NCBI RefSeq assembly: GCF_019649055.1 | Contig: NW_026570323.1 | Span: forward strand, 248,001 to 312,000 | Length of the DNA stretch: 64,000 nt | Direction: 5' to 3' | From: Paramacrobiotus metropolitanus | Taxonomy: Eukaryota; Tardigrada; Eutardigrada; Parachela; Macrobiotidae | Shown: one piece after another, positions 22,501 to 34,567 of the stretch | Layout of the letters: each line of letters begins with the position of its first letter | Position numbering within the stretch: position 1 is the stretch's first letter | Made by a program: the position numbers and the translations under genes | Notes under the pieces: model-generated | Seen by the model: only the letters and a program-made list of their open reading frames with translations | What the model was told of the DNA's origin: nothing | The model's database searches: none

Positions 22501-25500
22501 TCGCATCCACCTTCGGACCAGAGTCTGGCAAGAAGGATGCACGAGGAGGCTAATTCAGCATGAGAATGCTGAACTAGGGCACTTCGTTAAACATTAGTTT
22601 TGAGTAAACTAGATAAAATAATTACAGTGAGCAAGCATGCGCAGACGCACATATGTACTTACCAACAAAAAGCCACGGCACTGATCTTTTGTCAGAACGA
22701 TACCAGTACAGTATAGCTATACACTGGTATTAGCGTACATTACAATGAGCAGTATTTCGGAAATAGTCAGATCGGGATAAGTTTTGTAAACTACTGCCCC
22801 ACAACCGATCCCGATGAGTGTATTCCTTTTACAGGCGCTAAGCAACTACCCGACACGCATGGCTTATACTGCCATCGAGCTAATTAGCGATACCCTGGCC
22901 GGCAAACTGGATGAATATCGCCGACTGCCGCCTGCGCAGCGCGCTGCCTTCTGCGCCGGTGATCACCTGGCTTCGCTGCTGTTCAATCGCACCATCCCCT
23001 TGCCGCACGCCACCGTGGCGGTTGACCCACACGGTCGTTCTACGATGGACATCGACATTTGGATGTTCGACTCACAAACTCGGAATATGAGCGTAACATT
23101 AACTCATGCTTTACCACATGTACTTACACTGTAACACTGGCATCCTAAACGGTTGACATTCGTGCAGATGTTCGCGGTGTATCGTTCCGTTAGCGAAACG
23201 TTAGAGTTGAAGCACACATCGGTTCGGGATTGGCCAACTGGCAGTCCACCGTTGGATGTACCGGTGTGTGGCTTCTCCGGACGGGAAGGGCCTTGTCGCG
23301 ACCGCGGTATGCTCCGCCACGTGCGACCGATATATGTAGTTCAACTCAGATCGTTGAAGATGTCGCCACAATGACATATTAAGCATTTTGCAGCACGGAC
23401 CGGATCCGTCTTGACCATCGCTCTTCCGGTGGCCGTAGGCGTTGCGGTGGTGGTTCTGGGAGCATCCTGTGCGGCACTCTTTGCAATTCGGTAAGTGAGA
23501 CGTTGTTACATAATTTCATCGCTGTAAAGGAAAGCGGCTGGGTGCCTGCTAACAAATTCTTATATATTCACCAGATTCAATTATCTATATTACTCCGTCT
23601 AATAATTAACTAAGTTACTTGCCCTTTCGGTGCTCGGAAAACCCTGCTTTGTTGTGCTTTATGTTGTTAAAATCCATGCTGTCGGCAAGTAGTTCTTGTA
23701 ATGCTGTGAAAGGGATTTGGAACTTACAGAGTTGTTATAAGCACTTCGTTCACGTACCAAATTTACTGTATGATTTGTGTAAAATCCGAGGGATATTAGA
23801 GTTATTATTGGGTTCTCCAGTCTGCTAAAACATAGTACGAAATTTGCGGTTACAGAAGAGCGCGACGGAACGACCGATCGCGTTACTGGTGGCTAATCAA
23901 CGAGAATGAGTGGGACGGTAGCCTGATTGCGACTGGGAAAGAAGTGGTCAATCCGGTATCATGGAGAAACACGACGGTGTGGCTCACCACGATGAAGATC
24001 CACGGCCGTTGCAACTTGCCACTACTTGCGCGTCTCGTGCCCGATACGACGGTTAGTGTGCGACGCAGTGCCTGCAGTCTGCCAGCAGGTAAATAGATAG
24101 CACCATATTAATTAACAAATGGCTTGATTTCACAGCATCCCAATGTCAATGCGCTGCTTGGTGTGGTTATTTTGCCGCATCAGGCCATCCTCATTTCGGA
24201 TTACTGCAAACGCGGCTCATTACTGACATTGTTGGAGGTATTGCAGCTGGATCATGATTTCCAGTTATCCATGGCCCGCGATCTGGCCAAGGTACGCCGC
24301 AGTAATGATCCCTCCCTTGCCCTCCACATTCAAACTGTCAGTCCTTAGGGTCTGAGTTATCTGCACAACAACATCGGCCGACCGCATGGCTGTCTGTCTC
24401 CCGGCTGTTGCCTCATAGACGAGCATTTCACTTTGCGTATTGGGCAGTTTGGCTTCGTCGCCATCAGCCATGCCCTCTCGCCAGAAAAATCCCCGGACGC
24501 CCATGCTCCCAATAAGGACTTGGCTTTCCCTGCTGATATCTACGCAGCCGGTCAAATACTTCTGGTGATCATCTACCAGTTGGCCCACACGGCGCCCTCC
24601 CAGCTAGCCATCAGGGCAGCGAAGGAAGTCGAAGTCGGCAGCGAGAAAGAAGCGGCGAATCCCGATATCCAGCGACGCCTCACACTCCTCGCCAACCGCT
24701 GCCTGCACAGTAATCCCGTTTCGCGCCCAACGGCCAAGCAACTTTTCACCGACTTTGGGCGATTGCGTGTGCCGGGGCAGCCGGCGTCCCGCAACGTCGT
24801 GGAAAGCATCATCAGACGCTTTGAGGCATACACGGAAACCCTGGACGAAGCGGTGCGCGTGAAGACCGAGGAGTTGATGGGCGAGCGAAAAAGGTGTGAC
24901 GATCTGCTTAGCGAACTACTACCCCGGTAGGTCAACGTTTCCTTTCGGTCAAAACTCCAAACGATATACGGTTCGTAATGAAACTTAAAAAACCTGAGTG
25001 TTGGGTAGATGCGTTGTGGACCAGCTGCGCAATCACGAAAAAATGGTAGCGGAGTTCTACGATTCCGTCAGTGTCTTCTTCTCCGACTTGGACAACTTCG
25101 TCGACTGGATGTGCAGCGTCCCACCCGAGATGGTCATCGGCACCGTCACGGCTTTGTTTAGTGCTTTCGACGGAGCCATCCAGGAACTGGATGTCTACAA
25201 AGTGGAGACTGTGCGGGATAGCTACATGGTCAGTGTCAACCACTACATTGTGACGTGCCCAAACAGTTTCGTCGCAAGTCCGACTTTTACAGGCAGTCAG
25301 TGGTATTCCGGTTCGAGGCGACAACCAGCACGTGGTAGAGATTTGCCGAATGGCAATCAAGCTGCTGCGTGTGTTTGCCGGTAAGGAAGCCAGAAGGAAT
25401 TCGAAGAGTCAAGAGACGCCGATAACAACAAGCACTGGGCATCCGAATGTCGGCCATCACTCACCGCTAGGACTGCGCTGCGGCATCCACTCCGGTGGGC

Positions 25501-25998
25501 CTTTCCTGACTCTGGTCTCATTCGGGGTTGATGGTTCAGTTGCATCATCCTGAAGGATATCGTTGACCTTGCTTATGATCAAGTACCAGTATTAACACTA
25601 TGGTGCGCTACGTTTCTTGTAGGTCCGTGTGCTGCCGGAGTCATTGGCATGCGTGTTCCCCGTTATTGTCTGTAAGTCATTAAAACTATCTGTAATCAGT
25701 TGCAGTGGTTTGTAATGCTGACTGACCTTTACAGGTTTGGTGACACGGTGAACGTGGCTGCCCGCATGAACACTAACGGCCAGGGCGGTCGCATCCACCT
25801 CAGTCAGGCCAGCCATGACCTCCTCGCTGCCGACGCCGGCAACCACCGCTTCTGTTTGCAAGAGCGCGGGCTGCTTTTCGTTAAGGTATGGAACTGGATT
25901 CTTTGACTGTTCGACTGCTTCTTCATCCAGACTGATTAAGCAACAGCGTCGCATTACAGGGCAAAGGAGACATGCTCACGTACTGGCTCGATCAATGA
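19570..25998 (+). CDS. Receptor (membrane) guanylyl cyclase, 19 exons
   Basis: Proposed exons: 19570-19948, 20010-20048, 20351-20375, 20519-20817, 20917-20960, 21867-21905, 21971-22045, 22238-22375, 22835-23092, 23168-23306, 23394-23490, 23856-24051, 24136-24291, 24349-24926, 25009-25228, 25293-25494, 25623-25671, 25735-25885, 25960-25998. All phases join and give 1040 residues, the normal family size. Domain order: signal peptide (ALCIVLIIWLVLSQG); ANF-receptor-type ectodomain (RSFGWSRVALLLD, LGMTNGEYVFL); a membrane helix in exon 11 (about residue 480-510); a kinase-homology domain with HGCLSPGC and GQFG in place of HRD and DFG, so a pseudokinase; a coiled-coil linker; and the cyclase domain from about residue 821. 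The cyclase keeps both metal Asp (FFSDLDNF, RDSYM), the guanine-reading KVET Glu, PRYCLFGD, and the Asn and Arg of GDTVNVAARM. It should make cGMP in response to an extracellular ligand. The exon 12/13 junction and the three micro-exons are the least certain. Confidence 0.85.
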
Positions 25999-27386
25999 CG
26001 CGCTTGCCATTCGTTTGTTCACAAGACGTGCTAAACAGTGAAAGAATATAGTATTAATTCAGGACAACAGTACGACAGTAACGACACTGATGTTCCTGTA
26101 TTCCACCGGCTCAAGTGTCGGCACAACTGGTATTACATGCTACATGGTATCTTGTGGTAAGCATGTAGCAAGTACGGGTATAAATACCGTATAATTAACT
26201 GAGCAAATTCGGTTTCTCCTGATAACCACGGAGGAATCTGGAGTTATTATTGGACGCTACACATTTTAGCCGAATAACCGGTGATCTAGTCTTAGTGGTT
26301 GACTTTAGTTAAATCTACTTTACTCAGAGCCCAACTGCCCTGTCTGTTGTCTTTTCTGATTTTAGTGGAATAAGCACTTCTCTAATATATCGTGAGCAAT
26401 ATCCCTTACAGTTGTGTAATCATTTTACAAGTACAGTTATCTGCGCAGATGCTTTCTTTCTGAAGCTGTACAGTTTCTAAATTTCTTGCTGCCTACCAAT
26501 TTTAATTCCGAAAAAATAAACTACCCGCATTTAGTCGAAGATGCCCAAGTGAACTAAAGATCACAAATTCATCGCCACCATCCGCTTAAAAACAGCGTCT
26601 ACAGAGCGGAAACTCCAAAGCTGTTTTTCTTTGAAATTGTAGCACATCTACACATGTATCTGGAAGTTCGCAGCACATGTGCGATGCATCAAATAAGTAC
26701 TATACGTTTGTTTGAATATGTTAGTTTGTTCTTCGTTTCACATTAAAGCGCATCCGGAATAAATACACTCAGGAAGTAAATAGAATTTGTAAATCGTGAA
26801 CCATGAACAAATTTTCACTACGCCGCCTTCTTGGCAAACGGAAAGACCTGCTTCCCAGAACAGCATCGATTAGACTCCATCCTAATATCCGACTGGCTGA
26901 TATAGGAATAGAGTGAAACGATTCATGTGACTCCCAGAAAGACTTTCCGTATGTCATAATCTGTCTGCCATGCCGAAACGAAGCCATTGGCGGTCGCCGG
27001 TCGCGGCCAGAAGTGGATCATTAATAATACGGCTTGATCGGATGGTGTACTTACGGAGCTCACATCAGTACATAAATGTAATACTGCATGTATTTTGTAC
27101 AAGATGATCAATACTGCACAGTGCACATCAACGCCGGTATCCTGTTGTGATGATGCACAATGTAAAATTGTGCATCATCCGTGGCCATTGCGGCAATGGC
27201 AACTCTTTTGTCAAGGCTTTTTTAGCAACCGAGTCATTTGAGTTGCGTATAGCTGAGTTTCTTTGTTGCTGTATGGATATACATCGCATCCACAGCAATA
27301 GGTTGTTGATTTCGCCACAACTATTTTAAATCTGCTATAAAATACTTTCAAAATTACCCGTTTCGTTGGTCTGGTGAACTTCCGGC
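25999..27386. other. Intergenic region between guanylyl cyclase and first BTB gene
   Basis: No gene recognised. A possible polyadenylation signal aataaa lies at about 26515. A short hairpin is at 27149-27179. Confidence 0.4.
27149..27179. repeat. Perfect 13-bp-stem hairpin
   Basis: gatgatgcacaat and attgtgcatcatc are separated by gtaaa. It lies about 210 bases upstream of the proposed BTB start codon. A role is not evident. Confidence 0.75.
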
Positions 27387-30096
27387 ATGGTGAGACCGAT
27401 TATCCGAATAACGAGGGTGCCGCGACGCTCCCGAGCCGGGATGCCAGACGACAGGACGCCGAGATCCCCTCGATCCGAGACGCCTCCAGCTCCATCCACT
27501 TCATTATCCGCATCGAACAGCACCACTGAACGACCAGATACACTCGTCCAGAACCGAATGGAGCGGATGTTGGAAAGTGAAGATTTGGCCGACCTGCAGT
27601 TTTCCGTCGGGCGATTTTTCGGCCCGGCGAAAATCCTTCAGGCACATAGGTAAGTAACACTATGAAACACGGTTCCCTTCCTAAATTGCCCATGAAATAC
27701 AATTAAGAATTCTTGATGGCTTAACAGGTACGTTCTAAGCAGCGCAAGCGAGGTCTTTTATAGCATGCTTAACGGAAGTCAGCTGAAGAAATGTGATGGT
27801 CCTATCGACATCCCCGATATTCTTCCGGAAGCGTTCGAAAATATGCTTAGGCAAGTACTCCATCGTTCTGGTAGTTTGATCGTTATTAGGTTCTGTAGTA
27901 GACGTCCATTTAGAATGTTATCATTTTAATAGATTTATCTATCCCGGTGCGCAGAATGCAGCAATAAAGGACGCTTTCCCCACGATGAAGTGCGCTGATA
28001 AATACGACTTGCCACTGCTGGTCGACCGCTGCTTTAACCTCATCCTCGATGACCTCAGTGCGAAGGTCGGCGATACTAATCGTTACTTGCTGCATCTTGA
28101 AAATGTACGTGATGCCAATCTTATCGTGGCTATGACTAACGGTTTCCTGCTGGCTTCACTCGGCTTTTCTGTAGGCGCTTAAGTGGGCTGTCGGTATCGG
28201 AAATGCCGTGGAAACATGCCTGCACTTCGTGGACGTGCACAGTGAGGAGGTCTTCAAATCGGAACTGTTCATGGAACTGCAACCCAAGACGCTGCAGATG
28301 GTACTGGAGCGCGACACGTTGTTTGCCGATGAGAGCATCATTTACATGGCCGTGAACAGGTAAATACCCAATTGGAAATTTGATCCACTCGCGCTTGTAT
28401 GTACAGGGTACATAATATGGATTTCAAATCGTTCATACGAGCAGTACGGTTTATGTGCCCGGCTAGCTATTGGAAAATGATTAATTTCTGATTTTCCCCG
28501 TCTAAACCGACTTCTTCCGGGAGGTATGAACTTTCCGTCGCACGAACGTGCAGGGTGGAGCATGTATTTCGTGCGGACCATGTGTGGTTAGCATCAAAAC
28601 TACTTACATTATGCACATATTCATAACCATCACGAGCATGCTAGAAATGAATGCACCTGTGCTTTTTTAAACGGACGGATTCGGTTGAGTTACAGATGCC
28701 CACTGTTGTCAGGAAACAAAGTGTTCCGAGTTGTTTTATGCTTATTGACTCGAACAGTAAGTACTTCTATGCCTAACAGACAAGCGATCTGCTTAGACTG
28801 AGCGTGGAGAACGCAGGAATCGTTACTATGCGTACAGCATGGATTGATTTTCTTTGTTAGCAATGCTTTTTACCAGGTATTTATAAGTATTAGCGGCATG
28901 CTTACTAAACTAAAGTACGGTTAAAAGCTCTTGTTATTATATTCGTGAAGAAGTTAACTGAGTTGTGTGCCAAGAGAATCTTCAAAGGTCATCGAATCGG
29001 TCTAATGGATTTAGCTGAGGCAGAACAAAACAAAGGTCACCCTCACTTTCCGTACCAACCCGAGACCAACGTACATCTCACGCATACACATGTTGATATT
29101 AAAAATTTAAAACAAATTTTGGGATTGCGGAGCGTTTTGAGCTAAGAATTTTGCACATAACGAATGGACAGCCCATAGTTCGTGCCAGCGAATTAGCGAA
29201 ATCTCTGTTTAGATGGGCTGCAGCAGCATGCACTCGGAACAAAATGGATCCTACACCGCAAAACCGGCGCCAGGTATTAGGAGACATTTTGTTCCTTATC
29301 AGATTCCCATTGATGACCGTTACCCAACTCGTCGACGGCCCTTTGAAGGTAAGGCGTTGCGGCTAGTTGTCTTTGACAAAACAGAAACACATCTGCAATA
29401 ACATGCACTGCCATGCGTGCTACTGCTAAAAATACTTCACATGTACATGCACGTGAAAAATTTATTTCAAAATTGAGTTAACATTTAATGGGACTGTCTC
29501 TTTTAAATTCTTTCGATTTTAACTTCACATTTCATATTTGAAACTTTTATATGCATGCACAGGATACGTTGTTATTGCCATCAGACTTCATGGACATTTG
29601 CCGCCACAAAGAATATCTCATGAACCACCCGCTCCGCTTCTCCACGGAACCCCGCCGGTTACCGGTGATTTGTGTTGGGGATTGGGAGTTCCAACACAAG
29701 GAGGAAGTGTTCGTGAACGAAATGGACTTCTGGTGTCCTGCGGTAGTAATCGGAGCTCGTGGAGCGGAAGTCGTCTGTAACACCTTGGAGACTGGCAAAG
29801 AAGGCCTGGTTGGTCGACGTCCAGAAACGATAATTCGCGCAGCCGACTATTTAGAATACTACGACCCCATCCTTCACGGAAGTCGTGGCTTCCATGAAGA
29901 AGCCACGTATATCAAAATGGAGGATGCCCAGCATATCATCCTAGTGGCGGGCATAAAACGTCAAGTTCAGTTCAGTGAGATTCTACTGAAACATACGCAG
30001 ACAACAGCGTGGATAAGCACTATGGCGAAGGATAACAGGAAGGTTCACATCGTTCCCATGCGGAAGCGTAGATTGAGTTGCGCTGGAATGGTTTGA
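27387..30096 (+). CDS. BTB-BACK protein, BTBD6-like, paralogue A (six exons)
   Basis: Exons: 27387-27649, 27728-27850, 27933-28104, 28175-28359, 29213-29348, 29563-30096; phases consistent, 470 residues. The BTB domain starts at MERMLESEDLADLQFSVG and continues through YVLSSASEVFYSMLNG, IDIPDILPEAFENML and CADKYDLPLLVDRCF. The BACK domain follows (ALKWAVGIGNAVETCLHFVD, LQPKTLQMVLERDTLF, YMAVNRWA, then RQVLGDILFLIRFPLMT). This order matches BTBD3/BTBD6, adaptors that link substrates to Cul3 ubiquitin ligases. In those proteins a PHR domain follows; here the last exon encodes an unrelated ~170-residue module (VICVGDWEFQHKEEVFV, ETIIRAADYL) ending in a basic tail. Exon 2 ends at a GC donor (ag|gcaagt). 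The N-terminus is Pro/Ser/Arg-rich and disordered. First of four tandem copies. Confidence 0.8.
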
Positions 30097-30109
30097 AGCG
30101 ATTACTAGT

Positions 30110-30170
30110 TAACGGTAGTGTCACCGAGTCTGTTGTACGGAAACGGTAGTGTCACCGAGTCTGTCACGTT
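30110..30170 (+). repeat. Two-copy tandem repeat just after BTB gene A
   Basis: acggtagtgtcaccgagtct occurs twice, about 34 bases apart, starting within 20 bases of the stop codon. A possible aataaa is at about 30362. From 30171 to 30636 nothing else is seen. Confidence 0.8.
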
Positions 30171-30636
30171 CACCGGAAACTGACTACAATGGCCTGCTGA
30201 TTCATTGCGGTATCATTACGTTTTGTTATATAATTCTAGTAATATGGATTTTTTATAATTACAAAGCTACGGATTCTGACGGAATTTCAGAATGAATGAA
30301 TTTCTGACGCAAGTTTTATCTTACGACATACCTTAGCTCTTCACCTGGTGATAAGGTAGAAAATAAAAGATCAGAAATGTCACGCAGAAGAAGTGCATCA
30401 TTTATGTGTACATAATAATATTATACAAACCGCACATTTAACTTTCTATGACTACGAGTAGGCGGCAAACACTGCATGCATATTGCCCAAAATAGCATCG
30501 CAAACGTTTGAAAAGTACTTACATGTTTGATGTACTTGGAATGATTGTAAAATTCACTGACCACCTCGCATTGCCACCTGCAAAGACAGACAATTGTTCA
30601 CAGGAAAATTTCACAACAACTTTAGAAACGATCACA

Positions 30637-31005
30637 TTAAGCATCAATCGACAGAGGCTGCCTAATCACAGAGAAAATTTGGTCTAAATTTGCCCCTATC
30701 GGCGCTGTCCCCAAGATCGATGCCGCATTTCCTCGTTGAATTTCGATGCTAATCCGCTGGCGAAGATATTCTGTGGCTCGCTTTTCGCCGGTTTCCTGTC
30801 GTACCATTTGTCCGAATTCCGTTATCGTGCGGACAGCATCCGGTCCGGGCGGTCCGAGCGTTTCAAAACCAAGAGCGCGAAACACGTAGTCCTGGCCGAT
30901 ATCACGATATTTTTCGATCTTGCCCTGCTCGGCCTGTGCTGTTGCTGCTCCTGCTCGTGCGGATGTCGCAATAATATGCGAAAGTTTCATGCGCAAGTGC
31001 ACCAC
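30637..31005 (-). pseudogene. C-terminal fragment of a retroelement polyprotein
   Basis: The minus-strand ORF reads YVFRALGFETLGPPG, then TEFGQMVRQETGEKRATEYL and RISIEIQRGNAASILGT. It matches the fragment at 63588-64000 block for block. In many animal genomes this block (F..LAFETLG...TGE.R...RLSI.IQRGNA) ends reverse-transcriptase polyproteins. No reverse transcriptase precedes it here, so it is a truncated retroelement end. It lies in the spacer between BTB gene A and the next element, opposite to their strand. Confidence 0.6.
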
Positions 31006-31529
31006 CGCGGAATGTTACTGTAACTGCCCTCTGGCGCCGCCTCAAACAAAAGAAGAGTTAGGCTGCGAGCCGGATAGGTAGATTAAAACGTTTAGAAGAA
31101 CAGATAATTCCTTGGATTATGGTTGCTCTTGATTCATTTGACTGATTGATTATTCACGAGTAGCCAAGATGAATAAAGCCCAGGCAGAGACAGAATGTTC
31201 AGACTTCAGCCTGGCTGCGGCTAAACCCGTAAATAGCGCTCTCACGCCGCACGTTTACTTTTTACGTGGAAGAACTTCAAATATTCTAGGCTACTTGAGT
31301 TTAAGTGTAAATGGCATCTGCTTGTACAAGTTCCAAATAAAATTAAGTACGATTCTAGGCTACTCGTAGTCAAGGTACCACTTCTCAAGCTCCAGTAATA
31401 CGTACGCGAGAATAGCCGCTGCCATCAGCTGAGAAATGCCCACTGAACTACGGTTGTTCACGTTTTTTTTTAACAAGTGTGCTTGTGCACGGTCCCTCTA
31501 TTTTATGAAGTCCTTCTTGTGTTAAGGTA
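31006..31529. other. Spacer between retroelement fragment and MITE
   Basis: No gene or repeat recognised. Confidence 0.35.
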
Positions 31530-31925
31530 TACTTCGATATGTCACACGTTCCGGCTCCCCTTGCAAATTTTTTCTTGGTGTGATGAATAGCTCGGTCCAG
31601 AGTCTAGACACAGGAGAGAGAGGATCGCGCTACACCATTGTGCAGCTGAATTCTAAATTCTCTCTGCGTTTACTAAGAAGAGTGAAGACACATATCCGGT
31701 CACCGTTCCCAATCTATTCCCGTTTTCCCGAACCCACCCAACTGCGGCTAGGGGTCCCCTTAAATGAAAATGATATTTTTCTGGATTTACCGGCTAACGT
31801 ACACGCCGCTTCAGCTAACACACAAAGCTGTGTGTGTGTGTGCTAGCGGCACATACGCTTTAGCTGGGAGCCGAGACGTGTAGCCGATTTGCAAGGGGAG
31901 CCGGAACGTGTGGCATATCGAAGTA
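31530..31925. mobile_element. 396-bp MITE-like element with 39-bp terminal inverted repeats
   Basis: The ends 31530-31568 and 31887-31925 are inverted copies with one mismatch in 39. They contain cacacgttccggctcccctt. The interior has no ORF but includes a (tg)n run at about 31830-31842. It ends 87 bases before the proposed start codon of the downstream F-box gene, so it forms the immediate 5' flank of that gene. Confidence 0.85.
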
Positions 31926-32012
31926 CGAAAAGTGCAACTCCTTTCGTTGGTACTTACTTGCGCTGCGCATCCTGTTTGCCGCGTACCAAGTTTCCTAACC
32001 GAGTTGTCCGCG

Positions 32013-34567
32013 ATGTTCGTCTACGGAGACGAGATGCACCGGGTGTTCGCTTGGAATGCCGTGGATGTCCTGGTCGAGGGAGGCCTGCTGCAGCGCGGCG
32101 CCGTTATCAACGTAGCGGACGGGGGCCTGCTCATCGATTTTCGATGTGCGGGACAGCGAGCGCAATTGATCGAGCACGGACGCATTTTGCGCTGCAGTCC
32201 CGAGTTCGCATGGTTCGCGGTGTGGGAACCCAAGCCGTTGCAGGTCCTGCTGCGCCGTTCGGCAGACGGTGCGTGGATTTGGTATCCGGGCCAGTCGGTC
32301 TCCCAGGGAGAACTGTTTTTGCAACACGCGAAACGTGTGGAGGTGCAGCTGCCCCACGGCACCGTCAGCGAACTGGTCCCTTGCGACCAAGTGCGCCGAT
32401 GCCGACCTCCAAAATTGGCGGATAACACAAGATGATTTCGTCGTTCGCAGCTGTCCCCTGCCGGCAACCTACTGGTCCGACGCGTCCTGTTCGCTCAGGG
32501 AGATCTTCCAGTACGAAGTGAACCAACGCTTCAAAGTGCTGTGCACCGCGGTGCTTAGTCAGTCATTCACCTATATGCAGTGGCACCAGGCCACTCCACT
32601 GACGCCGCAGCAAGTGGTAAGTTACCTAGCCAACGTGGTTCACTGTTCTCTCCTGCCTCTGGCCAAAGCTTAAAAGTGTCCGTAATGCGAAAAACGGTCG
32701 AAGTAGGCACTATGCAGCGGTAATAACGCAAGTACAGCGCGCATTAAGGCGCATACAAATACTGACCGTGTGATACAAAGCACAGTACACTCACTACAGA
32801 CTACAGAGTACAGTTAAAGCTTGAGTGAAAATTTTTCGAAACCTCGTGGATCACTCGTTTGTAATTGTACCTAATGGTACATGAAATGAATAAGTGCAAT
32901 CGCTGAAACAGGCATAAATGTATCAAATATTTTTCAAAATTTTTAGATACTACTGTATTAATTTTGCGGTCATGAACTATTAGTTTGGCAGGAAAAGCAT
33001 TACAACCTTGTGAGGAAAAAGGATGAGGAGATGGATCGGACATCCCCAGCATGGAAATGGTTTCTCCGCCAGCGCGGAATGGCTGACACACAAAAGCGGA
33101 AGCTCCCTGGCAGTCGGCAGAGCGGCATGCCATTGCCCCCGGAACTGCTGGTGGAGATCTTCCGATCGCTGGACTCCGTCGAGCGCGTCCGCTGTCGGCT
33201 GGTCTGTCCCCTGTGGAACAGTGTTTTCACCACGGAAGCCGACGTCCCTTATGTGCGCATCTCCTGCAATGTCGCGGATTATTGTTTTGTGCCGGATCAT
33301 TGGCATATTCGATTGTACTGGATGACTGTCTGCTTGCTGAAATGTCTTCGCAGCACCACCAAAATGGCGGTGTTAACCGATTTCGACTGGCGCGAATTCG
33401 AATTCCTGGAACTGGTCTACGGCATCCTCGATGAGACCAGCTTATCTGCGGTTATGTTCTACAAGGGCCGTTTCGTGGAGGAAAAAGACCATGTCGGCGA
33501 TGTGATACGCTGTCTGGCTTATCTCGAGGTGGAGCCGGATGCGTCGCGCGGGCGCATTGTGTGGCGCCACTGTTTGATCGGGGATCGGAACATCACGGCC
33601 CGCGTCGCGCACCATTCCTTCACCGGCCAGACGGAAGAGGAGCGCGAAGCGAAGCTGTGGGATCTCGTGGAGAAGAATCTCGTCCTCACGAAGCCGTTGG
33701 ATCGGCCAGCCGTGGCGAAATGGATTGCCGATGGCATTGCGCAACAGCGAGAGAAGCGCCTGGAAACGATTACTAAGGTTAGCATTTTGTGGCGCAGTAG
33801 AAGAGAACTGACTCGGTAAAGAATGCTTGAGTGTACGTTCCAAGAATTGCGGTTACACCCTTTGAAACAACTTTTAAAAATACGAGGTATAATCTTGCGT
33901 TTGATTTACAACCAAATGATTTTGTGCGTTTAGTATGCATGCAACGTTCCGCTGGGAAGCTAATGCATCTGCATAGGTGAACAACGATCGTGGAACGTTG
34001 AAAGCCGCACCGCTACGCCCAAACGCTTGTTGAGAAGTGATTTTATTCACAACTTGAACACAAGCGCAAGCGACTGCATTTTCAAACAACAAACTGTATT
34101 CCACTCATAAAAAAACAAATTTGTGATAATAGTGTATTCATTCATTATTTATTTCAAGAAGATCCTCCGCGGTTCGAAACAAGACTGTTTGTGCAATAGT
34201 TCGGCATTTGAGTGTACGGTACTATTATTCTGCCCAGCCGGGAGCGTTTTCACGCCAGTGTACGCGAATCTTCTGGCAACAGAATGCAATGATACGGAGA
34301 AACGTTTTAGGGGCGGCCGTAAACTTTTAGCGAACAGACCTTAATTTGAATATGTATGCGCCATTTTTTTAATTAACAGCCGTAATCTATGGATGTGTGT
34401 TGCAGATGCTGAACAATTATCAGTCGGTAGATTTGCGTTCGTCCACTCCGTACCGCTACAGGAAGTGGACGCCGGCTACCCTCTGCGAACTGGACGCCAG
34501 CCAGCTGACCACGCTAACGGCGGCGGTGCTGAGCGAAAGCGTTGATCCCGGTGAACTGTCTTGCTAA
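32013..34567 (+). CDS. F-box protein with tardigrade-type N-terminal domain; one apparent frameshift
   Basis: Exons: 32013-32616, 32992-33777, 34406-34567. Both introns are phase 0 (gtaagt donor with ggcag acceptor; gttagc donor with ttgcag acceptor). Exon 1 starts MFVYGDEMHRVFAWNAVDVL and encodes a ~120-residue beta-rich domain of unknown fold. It then loses frame near 32400-32431: the first part ends with an in-frame stop at RPPKLADNTR, while the next block (FVVRSCPLPATYWSDASCSL, FQYEVNQRF) lies one frame over. No small intron fits the phases, so this is a one-base shift or a sequence error. Exon 2 carries the F-box LPPELLVEIFRSLDSVERVR then CRLVCPLWNSVF, which would bind Skp1 in an SCF ligase. 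The rest (LWDLVEKNLVLTKPLDRPAV) is shared with the remnant at 6773-7302. The gene sits inside the BTB cluster on the same strand. Confidence 0.7.

Noticed and set aside
24573-25360. Minus-strand ORFs of 120 and 142 codons over the cyclase exons
   Set aside because: They lie antisense to strongly conserved guanylyl cyclase exons and show no family features.
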